This document shows positions 26,149 through 35,347 of a stretch of 64,000 bases of DNA, piece by piece (positions within the stretch are counted from its first letter, which is position 1; every line of letters starts with the position of its first letter). The notes under the pieces were generated by a model. It had not been told where the DNA came from. It searched no databases and saw only the letters and a program-made list of their open reading frames with translations. Source of the DNA: Roseiarcus sp963787135 (lineage in GTDB: Bacteria; Pseudomonadota; Alphaproteobacteria; Rhizobiales; Beijerinckiaceae); contig CAWBBW010000020.1 of NCBI GenBank assembly GCA_963787135.1, forward strand, positions 8,453 through 72,452. The letters are read 5' to 3'. A program made the position numbers and the translations under genes.

Positions 26149-26967
26149 ATGAATCTGCGTGTCGTCTGGCCGAGACCGCTCTGGTTTCGGTTTGTCGCCT
26201 GGTTCGACGGCATTGTTGTCGTGGCGCTCGTGGTCGCCGCGCTCGCCCTTCACATGATCAATGAGCAGGCGCTCGAAGCGGCGTCCGAGCGCAATCTCGC
26301 TACAACGGCGCTGGAGAGAGCTTCGCAAGCGATTCTGACGGCGCCTTACGCAGTCCTCAGCTTGCTGGAATATGATGACAACACTCAGGCCGGTCGGGAC
26401 GCTCCGGTGCTGTTTCGGGACGCGGTGCACACAGCGAAGCGCTCCCTGGATGAGGCTGCGCGACTTGCCCCGGAACACGCGGCCCGGATCGATGAGCTGA
26501 AGTCGCGATTCGAAGTTCTGGCCGAGCAGGCGGAGATTCCGCTGGCGATCGGCAATGCGACGCCCGGCCTGACCCGGGGCGCCTCACTGACCGCGACGGA
26601 TCTTGCTCAGTTGGCCTCTGGCGCGCGTCTCGCCGCCGAGACCGATGTTCAGATGCGCTCGCTCGCTCGGGACGTCTCGGCGCTCGACGCGGCCCTCATC
26701 GAGGCGAACTCGAGAGCGGTGGCTGGGCTTGAGGCGAGGTCGGACGCAGCGCTATTGACCATGGTCGCGGCGGGCCTCGCAGCGTTGGGCTATTTTCGAG
26801 CGTTCGGGGAAAAGAGGGCCGTGGCCCGATTGCTTTCGCGGCGCCGGCGCCGGCAAGAACTGCTCGCCGTGGAGACGGACCATCCCGGCGGTGAAAGTCT
26901 CGGCGCCGTTCCGGAAGGATCGCTTTCGGACGCCCCTTACGGCGTCGCCCGGTCCATTTCCCGGTAG
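26149..26967 (+). CDS. Hypothetical protein with two membrane helices and a periplasmic helical domain
   Basis: The 272-aa protein starts MNLRVVWPRPLWFRF, has a first membrane helix at about 19-40 (IVVVALVVAALALHMI), about 150 residues of mostly helical periplasmic region, then a second helix near residues 205-222 (LLTMVAAGLAALGYF). A basic cytoplasmic tail ends it. This is the plan of a sensor or chemoreceptor input module without any output domain. The 3' end overlaps the convergent pssA gene by 31 bases, so the original C-terminus may have been lost. Family not recognised. Confidence 0.55.
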   Translation: MNLRVVWPRPLWFRFVAWFDGIVVVALVVAALALHMINEQALEAASERNLATTALERASQAILTAPYAVLSLLEYDDNTQAGRDAPVLFRDAVHTAKRSLDEAARLAPEHAARIDELKSRFEVLAEQAEIPLAIGNATPGLTRGASLTATDLAQLASGARLAAETDVQMRSLARDVSALDAALIEANSRAVAGLEARSDAALLTMVAAGLAALGYFRAFGEKRAVARLLSRRRRRQELLAVETDHPGGESLGAVPEGSLSDAPYGVARSISR

Positions 26968-27740
26968 CGCCGGATCGCAAAGGGGATCGAGACAAGATAC
27001 GCCAGCGTAACCGCCACCAGCGATTGCATGGGGAAAACAAAAACGAGCAGGAGCGCGGCGGCGACGCCGACGAGGAAGACGGCGAGATGCTCGCGCGGCA
27101 CCCGGCCGATCGATTTGCCGGAAAAATGAGGCACGCGGCTCGCCATCAGGAGGGCTATCGCCATGACATAGAGGCTTTCGACGACGGCGACGCCCGGAGC
27201 TGGCGCGCTCAGATCGAAGCCGAAGCGGAGGTAGATCGGCAGGAGCCCGACGATCGCGCCCGCCGGCGCGGGCATGCCGACGAAAAAGTTCTTCCGCCAC
27301 AGAGGCTGGTCGGGGTCGTCCAGCATCACGTTGAAGCGCGCCAGGCGCAAGCCGCAAGCCATGGCGAAGAGAAGCGCTGCGACCCAACCGAAGCTCTTGA
27401 CCACATGGAGGTCGGCCACGAACAGAACGAAGGCGGGCGCGACGCCGAAGTCGAGGAAATCGGCGAGCGAATCGAGCTCCGCGCCGAAGCGGGAGGTGCC
27501 CTTGAGCGCGCGCGCGATCCGCCCGTCGAGGCCATCGAGAACCGCCGCGCCGGCGATCGCGCTCACCGCCCATTCGATCGATCCCTCTATGGCGAGGCGG
27601 ATCGCAGTCATGCCGAGGCAGAGCGCGATCAGCGTGACGATATTGGGCAGGAGAAGGCGCAACGGCACGGGCCGGAACCCCCGGCGCCGCTTTCGACCCG
27701 CGCTCGTTATCGACGCGCTATCGGGCCATTGGTCGCTCAC
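26937..27740 (-). CDS. pssA: CDP-diacylglycerol--serine O-phosphatidyltransferase
   Basis: PssA joins serine to CDP-diacylglycerol to make phosphatidylserine in the inner membrane. The 267-aa protein has the CDP-alcohol phosphotransferase motif DGLDGRIARAL then GTSRFGAELDSLADF, with the D..G.A.R....G...D...D pattern, and about eight helices (type II enzyme). It lies five bases after psd in the same direction, the classic psd-pssA pair for phosphatidylethanolamine synthesis. Confidence 0.95.
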   Translation of the reverse strand: MSDQWPDSASITSAGRKRRRGFRPVPLRLLLPNIVTLIALCLGMTAIRLAIEGSIEWAVSAIAGAAVLDGLDGRIARALKGTSRFGAELDSLADFLDFGVAPAFVLFVADLHVVKSFGWVAALLFAMACGLRLARFNVMLDDPDQPLWRKNFFVGMPAPAGAIVGLLPIYLRFGFDLSAPAPGVAVVESLYVMAIALLMASRVPHFSGKSIGRVPREHLAVFLVGVAAALLLVFVFPMQSLVAVTLAYLVSIPFAIRRYREMDRATP

Positions 27741-27745
27741 GAAGC

Positions 27746-28444
27746 TCAGCTCCGCTGAAAGGGCCGCGCGCCCGCCGAGCTGGATGACTGCGCGATCACC
27801 GTTTCGCCGGCGACCGCGCGCGAATCGACGCCGACGACGATTTGCACGTTGGCCGGGAGATAGACGTCGACGCGCGAGCCGAAGCGGATGAGGCCGATGC
27901 GTTCGCCCGCGCTGAGATGCGCGCCTTCGTGAGTGAAGCAGATGATCCGCCGCGCGATGAGACCGGCGATCTGCACGACGCCGAACCGGCCCGCTGGGGT
28001 GTCGACGACGATGCTATTGCGCTCATTGTCCTCGCTCGCCTTGTCGAGATCGGCGTTGAGAAAGAGGCCTGGATGATAGACGATCCGCTCGACGCGGCCC
28101 TCGACCGGCGTGCGATTCACGTGACAATCGAATACCGACATGAAGATCGACACGCGCTGGAGCGGACCCATGCCGAGGCCGAGCTCGGGCGGCGGCGCGG
28201 CGTATCCTGCGAAGCTCACGATCCCGTCCGCGGGGGCAATGACGAGATCCTCGCCGACCGGCGTCACCCGCGCCGGATCGCGAAAGAAATACGCGCACCA
28301 TAGCGTGGCGATCAGGCCGAGCCATCCGAGCGGATCCCAGATCCACCACAGGATCAGCGTCGCGACGAAAAAGCCTGCAACGAAGAGATAGCCCTCACGA
28401 TGGATCGGTGCGAAATTGCGGCGTATTGAGTTAACGACGTTCAT
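27746..28444 (-). CDS. psd: Phosphatidylserine decarboxylase (short, archaeal-type)
   Basis: Psd converts phosphatidylserine to phosphatidylethanolamine and self-cleaves to form its pyruvoyl cofactor. The 232-aa length and motifs (NRTPVEGRV with DCHVNRTP, and the cleavage region RFGSRVDVYLP, processed between Gly and Ser) identify the short PSD-A type usual in Hyphomicrobiales. Two helices near the N-terminus anchor it. I start at ATG 28444 (MNVVNSIRRNF); the frame extends to 28474. It is co-transcribed with pssA. Confidence 0.95.
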   Translation of the reverse strand: MNVVNSIRRNFAPIHREGYLFVAGFFVATLILWWIWDPLGWLGLIATLWCAYFFRDPARVTPVGEDLVIAPADGIVSFAGYAAPPPELGLGMGPLQRVSIFMSVFDCHVNRTPVEGRVERIVYHPGLFLNADLDKASEDNERNSIVVDTPAGRFGVVQIAGLIARRIICFTHEGAHLSAGERIGLIRFGSRVDVYLPANVQIVVGVDSRAVAGETVIAQSSSSAGARPFQRS

Positions 28445-28498
28445 ACAATGGGCTCGAAACCAGGCGGCGCGCACTCATGGCGCCGATAGCGCCAAATG

Positions 28499-30419
28499 TC
28501 ACGGCTCGGAGAGCGAAGCCTCCGCATCCGGAAGGCCGTAATCCTCCTCGTCTTCGCCAGCCCGCCGCAGCGTCTCCTCCGCCGCGTCGACCTCACGCTG
28601 GCGGCTCCACAGCGCCGAATAGAGGCCGCCTTGCGCCAGCAGCGCCTCGTGCGTTCCCCGCTCCGCGATCACACCCTTGTCGAGCACCAGAATTTCGTGC
28701 GCGTTGACGACAGTCGACAGCCTGTGGGCGATCACGATGGTCGTGCGACCGCGCGACACGCGCTCGAGCGCGGACTGGATTTCGCGCTCGGTGAAACTGT
28801 CCAGCGCGGAGGTCGCTTCGTCGAGCACGAGGATCGGCGGCGCTTTCAGCATCGTGCGGGCGATGGCCACACGCTGCTTCTCTCCGCCTGAGAGCTTGAG
28901 CCCGCGCTCCCCAACCTGTGAGTAGTAGCCTTGCGGCAGCGAACGTATGAAGGCGTCGATTTGTGCGTCGTCCGCCGCCGACTCGACCTCGGCCTCGCTC
29001 GCGTCGTCGCGGCCATAGCGGATGTTGTAGACGATCGAGTCGTTGAACAGCACCGTGTCCTGCGGAACCATGCCGATGGCTGCGCGCAGCGAGCTCTGGG
29101 TGACGGCGGCGATGTTCTGGCCGTCGATCAGGATGCGGCCTGCGGTCGGCTCATAGAAGCGGAACAGGAGCCGGGAGATGGTCGATTTGCCCGCCCCGGA
29201 TGGGCCCACGATCGCGATCGTGTGTCCGGGCGGCGCCTCGAACGACACACCGCGCAGGATCGGGCGAGCGGAATCGTAGGCGAATTCGACGTTCTCGAAT
29301 CTCACGTCGCCGGCTGTCACCTTAAGCGGCGGCGCGCTGGGCACGTCCTCGATTTCGGGATTCTGGTCGAGAATCGCGAACATCGCCTCGATGTCGACAA
29401 TGGCCTGCCTGACGTCGCGGTAGACCATGCCCATGAAATTGAGCGGCTGGTAGAGCTGCAGCATCATCAGATTGATAAACACGAAGTCGCCGACTGTCTT
29501 CTTGCCGCTTCTGATCTCGATGACGCACATGAGAAGGACGGCGACGAGACCGAGCGTGAAAATGACGGCCTGGCCCGCGTTCAGCACGGCCAGGGACACA
29601 TAAGTGCGCACGCTCATGCGCTCGTAGCGCGCCATGGCTTTGTCGTAGCGGGTCGCTTCCCGCCGTTCGGCCGTGAAGTACTTGACTGTTTCGAAGTTGA
29701 GGAGGCTGTCGATCGCCTTGGTGTTGGCGTCAGTGTCGCTCTCGTTCATCGAACGACGGATGCCGATCCGCCAGTTCGTCGCGATGGTTGTAAAGGTCAG
29801 GTAGGCTGCGACGGTTGCGCTGATCGCGGCGACATAGCGCCAATCGAACGAGATGAGGAGCGCGCCGATGATGAAGGCGAACTCGACCAGAGTTGGAACC
29901 GCGGTCAGCATCGAAGTGCGGATGATCGTCTCGATTGCGTTGCGGCCGCGCTCGAGAACGCGCGTCAGTCCCCCTGTCTTTCGTTCCAGATGAAAGCGCA
30001 GCGAGAGACGATGCAGGTGGTCGAAGACTTCGATGGCGAGTTGCCGGACTGCATTCATCGCTACTGCAGCAAAAAGAGCGTCGCGCCCCTGCTGCGTTAG
30101 AGCCACAAGGATGCGCAGAACGCCGTAGACGACTGTCAAGAACGCGGCGCCGGCGAAGAGTTGCGGCAACGGGACCGAATTCGAGGGAAAGCTTTCCGAC
30201 AAGCGCGTCGGTCACCCACTTGAAGGAATAAGGAACCGCGATCGTGAATACCTTGGAGAGGAGCATCAACGCGACGGCAAGGAAGACGCGCAGTTTCAGA
30301 TCGGCGCGATCCGTCGGCCAGATGTAGGGCCAAAGTAGCTTCACGGTCCCGGTGAGCGTGGCCCGTTCGGCTATCGGGCGGTGCTCGGCGATGAATCTCG
30401 ACGTCTTATGATGTTGCAT
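28499..30419 (-). pseudogene. Atm1-like ABC transporter (HMT1/MsbA superfamily), frameshifted near the N-terminus
   Basis: This half-type exporter resembles Atm1/HMT, which exports glutathione-bound metals or sulfur species. From ATG 30419 the frame gives the N-terminus and first helices (LLWPYIWPTDRADLKLRVFL, FKWVTDALVG). Near 30195 it shifts by one base, and a second frame carries the rest: five helices, then the ATPase with Walker A GPSGAGKST, signature LSGGEKQRVAIARTM, Walker B ILVLDEATSALDS and switch AHRLST. The total is about 640 codons, a normal length. The single shift may be a base-calling error. Confidence 0.88.
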
Positions 30420-30600
30420 TGAAACTCATCGTGGTCGGTCGACTGGCGGTAAGCGGCATATAAGTCGTCTTGCGTCCACATGACATACTCGAGGCCGCCA
30501 TCCTTTTGATAAACGGAGCGCCGATAAAGCACCGGCTCGCCCTAGACGATAGGCGTTGCGAATTTGCGACCGCCCAGACTTTGTCCTTTACCGCAACGAA
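30366..30600 (-). pseudogene. Possible small conserved frame with an internal stop
   Basis: On the minus strand, SLGGRKFATPIV is followed by TAG (30543-30545) and then, in the same frame, GEPVLYRRSVYQKDGGLEYV and MWTQDDLYAAYRQSTDHDEF, ending near 30366. The second half looks protein-like, but I know no family. Its 3' part overlaps the start of the ABC gene. This is weak evidence, noted because the rest of the 500-base gap before mucR contains no other gene. Confidence 0.22.
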
Positions 30601-30771
30601 GGCTGGCTGCGCTCCCGGATACCGCAACAGTGGCGCGTTGGGTTGATTTGTAACGGTCTCCGGGCATGCGAACGGCAATTTGTCAAGAGTAACATCGTTT
30701 TTCGCTGTGTAGACTTAACGTCCGTCCGTTCGACCTTTGGAGTATTCGATCGCACCCTAGTTGAGTTTTTC

Positions 30772-30800
30772 TTGTGCAATGTTTTCGATTGCGCTATATC
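30772..30800 (+). promoter_or_regulatory. Probable sigma-70 promoter of the mucR gene
   Basis: TTGTGC (30772-30777) and TATATC (30795-30800) are separated by exactly 17 bases, about 130 bases before the mucR start, giving a long leader. MucR proteins usually repress their own genes by binding AT-rich sites, and this stretch is locally AT-rich. Confidence 0.45.
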
Positions 30801-30931
30801 GATGATTGTCGAAGTCGCCATTTGGCGCGAAAAGGAACATGACGCTCGAAGAGGTCGAGCGGCTAGAATCGCCTCGACAAAGATCGCAGTCAGGCGGTCT
30901 CATCAGGCCTCCGTTTGGAGTAACGATAGCA

Positions 30932-31339
30932 ATGAACGAATCCAGCAACCACATAGAACTCGCCGCGGAAATCGTTTCGGCTTATGTGTCGAACAATTCC
31001 GTGCCGTCGAGCGAACTGCCGACGCTCCTCAGCGACGTTCACGCCGCTTTGGTGCGTGTCGCCACTGGGGCGCAACCCGTTGTCGCCGAGGCGGCGAAGC
31101 CGGCCGTCCCGCCGAAGAAGTCGATCACCAGCGATTACATCATCTGCCTGGAAGACGGTCGCAAATTCAAGTCGTTGAAGCGGCATCTGCGGACCCAGTA
31201 CAATCTCTCTCCCGAGGAATACCGGGAGAAGTGGGGTCTTCCGTCCGACTACCCGATGGTTGCACCCGCCTACGCGAAAGCCCGCTCGGCCCTGGCCAAG
31301 CAGATGGGCCTCGGTCAACAGCGGCGGCGGCGCAAGTAA
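30932..31339 (+). CDS. MucR/Ros-family transcriptional regulator
   Basis: The 135-aa protein is a zinc-finger, H-NS-like repressor controlling exopolysaccharide, motility and host-interaction genes in alphaproteobacteria. The N-terminal part (HIELAAEIVSAYVSNNSVP) mediates oligomerisation. The finger is in YIICLEDGRKFKSLKRHL with the Ros-type Cys-Asp-His-His arrangement, followed by SPEEYREKWGLP. I start at ATG 30932 with GGAG twelve bases upstream. The open frame extends upstream to 30806 but without family sequence. Confidence 0.93.
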   Translation: MNESSNHIELAAEIVSAYVSNNSVPSSELPTLLSDVHAALVRVATGAQPVVAEAAKPAVPPKKSITSDYIICLEDGRKFKSLKRHLRTQYNLSPEEYREKWGLPSDYPMVAPAYAKARSALAKQMGLGQQRRRRK

Positions 31340-31432
31340 CTCTGACGTGCTTCTAGGGAGGCGCGCGCCGATTTGGGTTTGACGGCGCCGGGCGCGAGGC
31401 GAGAGCTTCGGCGACCTGGACGCCGCAAATCT

Positions 31433-32062
31433 CTACTTGGTTCCGAACATCCGGTCGCCCGCGTCGCCCAGTCCGGGCACAATATAGCCGTGTTCGTTGA
31501 GCTTCTCGTCGATCGCCGCTGTCCAGATCTGGACGTCGGGATGGGCCTTTGTCAGCCGTTCGACGCCTTCGGGCGCAGCGAGCAGACACACGAAGCGGAT
31601 ATCCTTCACGCCCCGGCGCTTCAACCGGTCGATCGCAGCGACCGCCGAATTGGCGGTGGCGAGCATCGGGTCCATCACGATCACCAGTCGTTCCGCGACA
31701 TCCGCCGGGGCCTTGAAATAGTATTCGACCGCCTCCAGCGTCTGCGGATCGCGATAGAGTCCGATATGGGCGACCCGGGCGCTCGGAACGAGATTGAGCA
31801 TTCCGTCGAGAAAGCCGACGCCGGCGCGCAGGATCGGCGCGAACACCAGCTTCTTGCCGGCGATTGTCGGCTGCATGGTCTTGGCCAGCGGCGTTTCGAC
31901 CTCGACGAGCTCCAGCGGCAGATCGCGGGTCACCTCATAGGCGAGCAGCATGCCGATCTCATTGAGAAGCTGGCGGAAACCCTTGGTCGACACGGTCTTG
32001 TCGCGCATCAGCGTCAGCTTGTGCTGCACAAGGGGGTGGCCGACGACGTGAATGTTCGACAT
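31433..32062 (-). CDS. upp: Uracil phosphoribosyltransferase
   Basis: Upp salvages uracil with PRPP to UMP in the cytosol. The 209-aa protein is full length, with the N-terminal HPLVQHKLTLMRD motif, ILRAGVGFLDGML and the PRPP loop VIVMDPMLATANSA, and the uracil-contact end GYIVPGLGDAGDRMFGT. The start is ATG 32062 preceded by GAGGAGC. Its upstream region ends 32 bases before the IS1182 copy B terminal repeat, so the insertion may have replaced its promoter. Confidence 0.96.
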   Translation of the reverse strand: MSNIHVVGHPLVQHKLTLMRDKTVSTKGFRQLLNEIGMLLAYEVTRDLPLELVEVETPLAKTMQPTIAGKKLVFAPILRAGVGFLDGMLNLVPSARVAHIGLYRDPQTLEAVEYYFKAPADVAERLVIVMDPMLATANSAVAAIDRLKRRGVKDIRFVCLLAAPEGVERLTKAHPDVQIWTAAIDEKLNEHGYIVPGLGDAGDRMFGTK

Positions 32063-32177
32063 GGACGAGCTCCTCAACCGCGACCCGTCGAGTTCTAGCA
32101 GCCTGTCGGACTTAACGCCGAGCCTGCGGCCACGCTAGAATCAATCGTTGATTGGCGCAGGGCGGCGGGTTTTTTTG

Positions 32178-33539
32178 ATGGCCAATTTTCGGACGATCGA
32201 TCGGCAGACGGGGTATCTGCTGCCGCCTTCTGTGGACGAGTGGCTTCCGGAGAAGCATTTGGCGCGGTTCATTGTCGAAGTTATCGACGGTCTCGACCTG
32301 GGCCGGCTGAGCGGGGCTTACCGAGGTTCGGGGTCGGCTTCGTATCATCCCCGGATGTTGCTGGGCCTGTTGGTTTACGGGTACGCGACGGGGACATTCT
32401 CCAGCCGGAAGCTCGAGCGGGCGACCTACGACTCGGTAGCGTTTCGGTTCATCGCGGCGAACGATCATCCCGACCACGACACGATCGCCGCGTTTCGGCG
32501 GCGGTTCTTAAAGGAGATCGAGGAGCTGTTCGTCGAGGTTCTTCAGTTGGCGCGCGAGATGGGCGTCTTGAAGATGGGCATAATCGGGCTGGACGGGACG
32601 AAGATCCACGCCAACGCCAGCCGGCACAGCGCGCTTTCCTATGAGCATGTGGGCAGGATCGAGGCGCAACTGAAGGCCGAGGTCGCCGATTTGCTGGCCC
32701 GAGCCGAGGCTGCGGATGCGGCCGACGTTCCCGACGGGATGTCGATTTCCGACGAACTGGCGCGGCGCGAGGAGCGCCTTCGTAAGCTGGCCGAGGCGAA
32801 GGCGAAGATCGAGGCTCGGGCCAAGGAACGGCATGCGCGCGAGATGGCCGAGCACCAAGCCAAAATGGCGTCGCGCGAGGCGAAGACCGCGGCGACGGGC
32901 AAGAAGCCCGGGGGAAAGCCGCCGGCGCCGCCGACCGAAGGGCCGCTGCCGACCGATCAGGTCAACCTGACCGACGCGGAGTCGCGCATCATGCCGGTGG
33001 CGGGCGGCGGCTTCGACCAGTGCTACAATGCGCAAGCCGCGGTCGCTGCGGGAAGTCTTCTGGTCGTGGCCGTCGATGTGGTTCAGGCGCCCAATGACAA
33101 GCAGCAGGTCGAACCGATGCTGGAGAAGATCGGCGCGTTGCCCGAAGGCCTGGGCAAGGTTGACCATCTGCTGGCCGACACCGGCTATTTCAGCGCGGGC
33201 GCCGTGGCCGCGTGCGAAAAGGCGGGCGTCGAACCGGTGATCGCGATGGGCCGCCAGCCCCACCACCCGCCGCTGAGCGAGCGCTTCGCGGCGGCGCCCG
33301 AGGCGCCGAGGGACCCGACGCCGGTCGAGGCGATGGCGCATCGGCTGAAGTCGCCTGAGGGCCGAGCGCTCTACGCCTTGCGCAAGCAGACCCCGGAGCC
33401 GGTGTTCGGCATCATCAAAGCCGCGCTCGGATTCCGTCAATTTTCCCTGCGCGGGCTCGAAAACGTGCGCGGCGAGTGGAGCCTCGTGATCATGGCCTGG
33501 AATTTGAAACGGATGTTCGTCCTCAACCCCGCCTGCTAA
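32178..33539 (+). CDS. IS1182-family transposase (complete)
   Basis: This is a 453-aa DDE transposase. The N-terminal DUF772-like domain comprises residues 1-130 (VDEWLPEKHLARFIVEVI, GLLVYGYATGTFSSRKLE). The first catalytic Asp is in IIGLDGTKIHANASRH, a charged coiled-coil insert spans about 160-270, and the C-terminal half includes HLLADTGYFSAGAV (second Asp) and PVFGIIKAALGFRQFSLRG (Glu region). The ATG at 32178 matches copy A. The frame is intact, but the right terminal repeat is now split, so the element itself is probably immobile unless the inner element leaves precisely. Confidence 0.95.
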   Translation: MANFRTIDRQTGYLLPPSVDEWLPEKHLARFIVEVIDGLDLGRLSGAYRGSGSASYHPRMLLGLLVYGYATGTFSSRKLERATYDSVAFRFIAANDHPDHDTIAAFRRRFLKEIEELFVEVLQLAREMGVLKMGIIGLDGTKIHANASRHSALSYEHVGRIEAQLKAEVADLLARAEAADAADVPDGMSISDELARREERLRKLAEAKAKIEARAKERHAREMAEHQAKMASREAKTAATGKKPGGKPPAPPTEGPLPTDQVNLTDAESRIMPVAGGGFDQCYNAQAAVAAGSLLVVAVDVVQAPNDKQQVEPMLEKIGALPEGLGKVDHLLADTGYFSAGAVAACEKAGVEPVIAMGRQPHHPPLSERFAAAPEAPRDPTPVEAMAHRLKSPEGRALYALRKQTPEPVFGIIKAALGFRQFSLRGLENVRGEWSLVIMAWNLKRMFVLNPAC

Positions 33540-33747
33540 AGGGAGCGAAACCCGACGCGCGGACTATCCAGCCTACCGCCTCCAACAGGCTCAATCGGAA
33601 CCCCACAAAGCCCGATCTGCCGGTGCAAATCGAAAAACCCGTTCGACCCCCAATCTCAAAACTCAGTCCGACAGATCCCATGGGGAGGTGGATAGCGACC
33701 AGCGCTCTGGCAGAGTGAGGTTGCGAACACTTACTCTGGAGACGACC

Positions 33748-34917
33748 ATGCCAGCCGTAGCTGACCGACACGACGCGCCGACCGCCATCCAATCCAATCT
33801 TGCCGCAATTTTCATCTCTTTGGAACTGAGCCGTTCCATCTGGCTAGTCACATCGCTGTCGCCGGGCTCCGCTGAGAAGATGTCGAAGCATTCTGTGCGG
33901 GCCGGGGACGTCGCGGCGCTGCTGGCGCGCTTTTCGGAGCTGAAGCGGAAGGCGTCCGAGCGGACCGGAAAATCCTTTCCGATCGTTGTCATTCACGAAG
34001 CGGGTCTCGACGGCTTCTGGCTTCATCGCGTGCTGCAAAGCGAAGGAATTGAAAGCCACGTCGTCGACCCCGCCTCGATTGCGACGTCGCGCCGACGGCG
34101 GCGAGCCAAGACCGACAGGATCGACGGCGAGGCGCTGCTTCGCGCGCTATTGGCGTTCAAGCGCGGCGAACCTCGGGTGTGCGCGATGGTCAAGGCGCCG
34201 ACACCCGAGGAAGAAGATCGCCGCCGCCTCGGTCGCGAGCGCAAGGTGCTGATCGCCGAGCGGGTCAAGCACGTCAATCGCGTCAAGGGGCTGCTGTTTT
34301 CCCAGGGCGTCTCCGGTTACGAGCCGCTGCGCCGCGATCGACGCCAACGGCTCGACGAGCTGACGACGGGCGACGGCCGTTCGTTGCCGATGCATCTCAA
34401 GACCCAGATCAGCCGCGAACTCGATCGGCTCGAATTGCTGCTCGATCAAATCAAGCGGGCGGAGGCCGAACGGGACGCGCTGCTTGCTGCGCAACAGGCC
34501 GCCACGCCTGCGTCGCCGGGGAAGATGTTGCTCGAGTTCAGGGGCATCGGCGCGGAGTTCGCCGCCAGCCTCTGGTTGGAGGCGCTATTCCGCCAATTCG
34601 GCAATCGCCGCCAACTCGCGTCATATGCGGGGCTGGCGCCGACGCCCTGGCAAAGCGGATCGGTCGATCACGAGCAGGGCGTCTCCAAAGCAGGTAATCC
34701 GCGATTGCGAACCACCCTGGTTCAGCTTGCCTGGCTATGGCTCCGCCATCAGCCGCAATCGGCGCTGGCCCTGTGGTTCAAAGAACGGGTCAACCGCAAC
34801 GGCGGCCGGCTGAAGAAGACGACCATCGTGGCGCTGGCGCGAAAGCTGCTGGTGGCGCTGTGGAAATATGTCACCGCGGGCGTCGTCATCGAAGGCGCCG
34901 TGATGAAGGACGCCTGA
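33748..34917 (+). CDS. IS110/IS1111-type transposase (DEDD recombinase)
   Basis: The 389-aa transposase has an N-terminal RuvC-like DEDD domain (IFISLELSRSIWLV, VVIHEAGLDGFWLHRVL, then KTDRIDGEALLRAL with the final acidic pair), a helical middle, and the C-terminal Transposase_20 domain around LLEFRGIGAEFAASLWLEAL and SYAGLAPTPWQSG, with the family Ser region SKAGNPRLRTTLVQLAWL. I start at ATG 33748 with GGAG nine bases upstream; the frame extends to 33688 across the element end. It is intact and presumably active. Confidence 0.93.
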   Translation: MPAVADRHDAPTAIQSNLAAIFISLELSRSIWLVTSLSPGSAEKMSKHSVRAGDVAALLARFSELKRKASERTGKSFPIVVIHEAGLDGFWLHRVLQSEGIESHVVDPASIATSRRRRRAKTDRIDGEALLRALLAFKRGEPRVCAMVKAPTPEEEDRRRLGRERKVLIAERVKHVNRVKGLLFSQGVSGYEPLRRDRRQRLDELTTGDGRSLPMHLKTQISRELDRLELLLDQIKRAEAERDALLAAQQAATPASPGKMLLEFRGIGAEFAASLWLEALFRQFGNRRQLASYAGLAPTPWQSGSVDHEQGVSKAGNPRLRTTLVQLAWLWLRHQPQSALALWFKERVNRNGGRLKKTTIVALARKLLVALWKYVTAGVVIEGAVMKDA

Positions 34918-35229
34918 CGACAGACGCTCAACAGATTATCAAATCTTCCAGAACCTGATCAGTTCTGGCGGATCCGGGTGGATGAACCGATAGCAGCCAT
35001 GGCCTGAAAAAGCCGATCCACAGAATGGTTTCGCCCCCCTGAGCCCCTGCCCGCCGCAAGCGGGATCTTGGTGCAGCCGTCTCGAGCGGCGACCGTATGT
35101 GAGGTTGATCGTGCTCGGAAACGAGCCGCGTCATGCAAACGGGCTCGGACCTCGGATACCGAAACTGCCTTCGGAGTTTGACCTTGCACGAATGAATCTC
35201 ACCCCTTGACCCGAAGCTCCCCATGTGAG
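34918..35229 (+). ncRNA. Candidate target-specifying RNA (seekRNA/bridge RNA) region of the IS1111-type element
   Basis: The 312 bases between the transposase stop and the element end carry no gene but several hairpins: ccagaac/gttctgg (34948-34954 with 34962-34968), cccgc/gcggg near 35050, and a cgaaactgccttcgg-type stem near 35160. In IS1111-group elements the RNA that guides insertion comes from this right-hand non-coding part. The assignment is by position and foldability only. Confidence 0.5.
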
Positions 35230-35347
35230 GCTGCTAGACGAAGATGTGTTCCGCCGGACCCGGCCGCCTGCCCCGTCCCCAGTTTTGTCGCGGCGCGCAT
35301 CGACCCTTTCGGCCCCAAACGTCGCTATTGACGGGCGAGCGCCGACG

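Larger units (their letters stand above)
33675..35229 (+). mobile_element. IS110-family, IS1111-type insertion sequence inside an IS1182 terminal repeat
   Basis: The ends are deduced exactly because the interrupted IS1182 repeat can be rejoined across them. Near the ends lie facing copies of catggggag (left 33679-33687; right, as ctccccatg, 35217-35225), the subterminal inverted repeats typical of IS1111. No target duplication is present, also typical. The transposase lies left of centre, leaving about 73 bases on the left and 312 on the right without coding sequence. Confidence 0.88.
32095..35237 (+). mobile_element. IS1182-family insertion sequence, copy B, interrupted by an IS1111-type element
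   Basis: The left end ctagcagcctgtcggact begins at 32095. The right terminal repeat reads agtccgacag up to 33674, is broken by the 1555-bp IS1111-type element, and resumes with gctgctag at 35230-35237. Joined, the right end is agtccgacaggctgctag, the exact complement of the left end over 18 bases. The outer ctag on both sides may be part of the repeat or a duplicated target. Copy A at 1-1370 has the same end in opposite orientation. Confidence 0.92.

Noticed and set aside
28931..30100. 389-codon plus-strand frame opposite the ABC exporter
   Set aside because: Shadow frame with low-complexity D/R/H content; the ABC ATPase motifs are on the minus strand.
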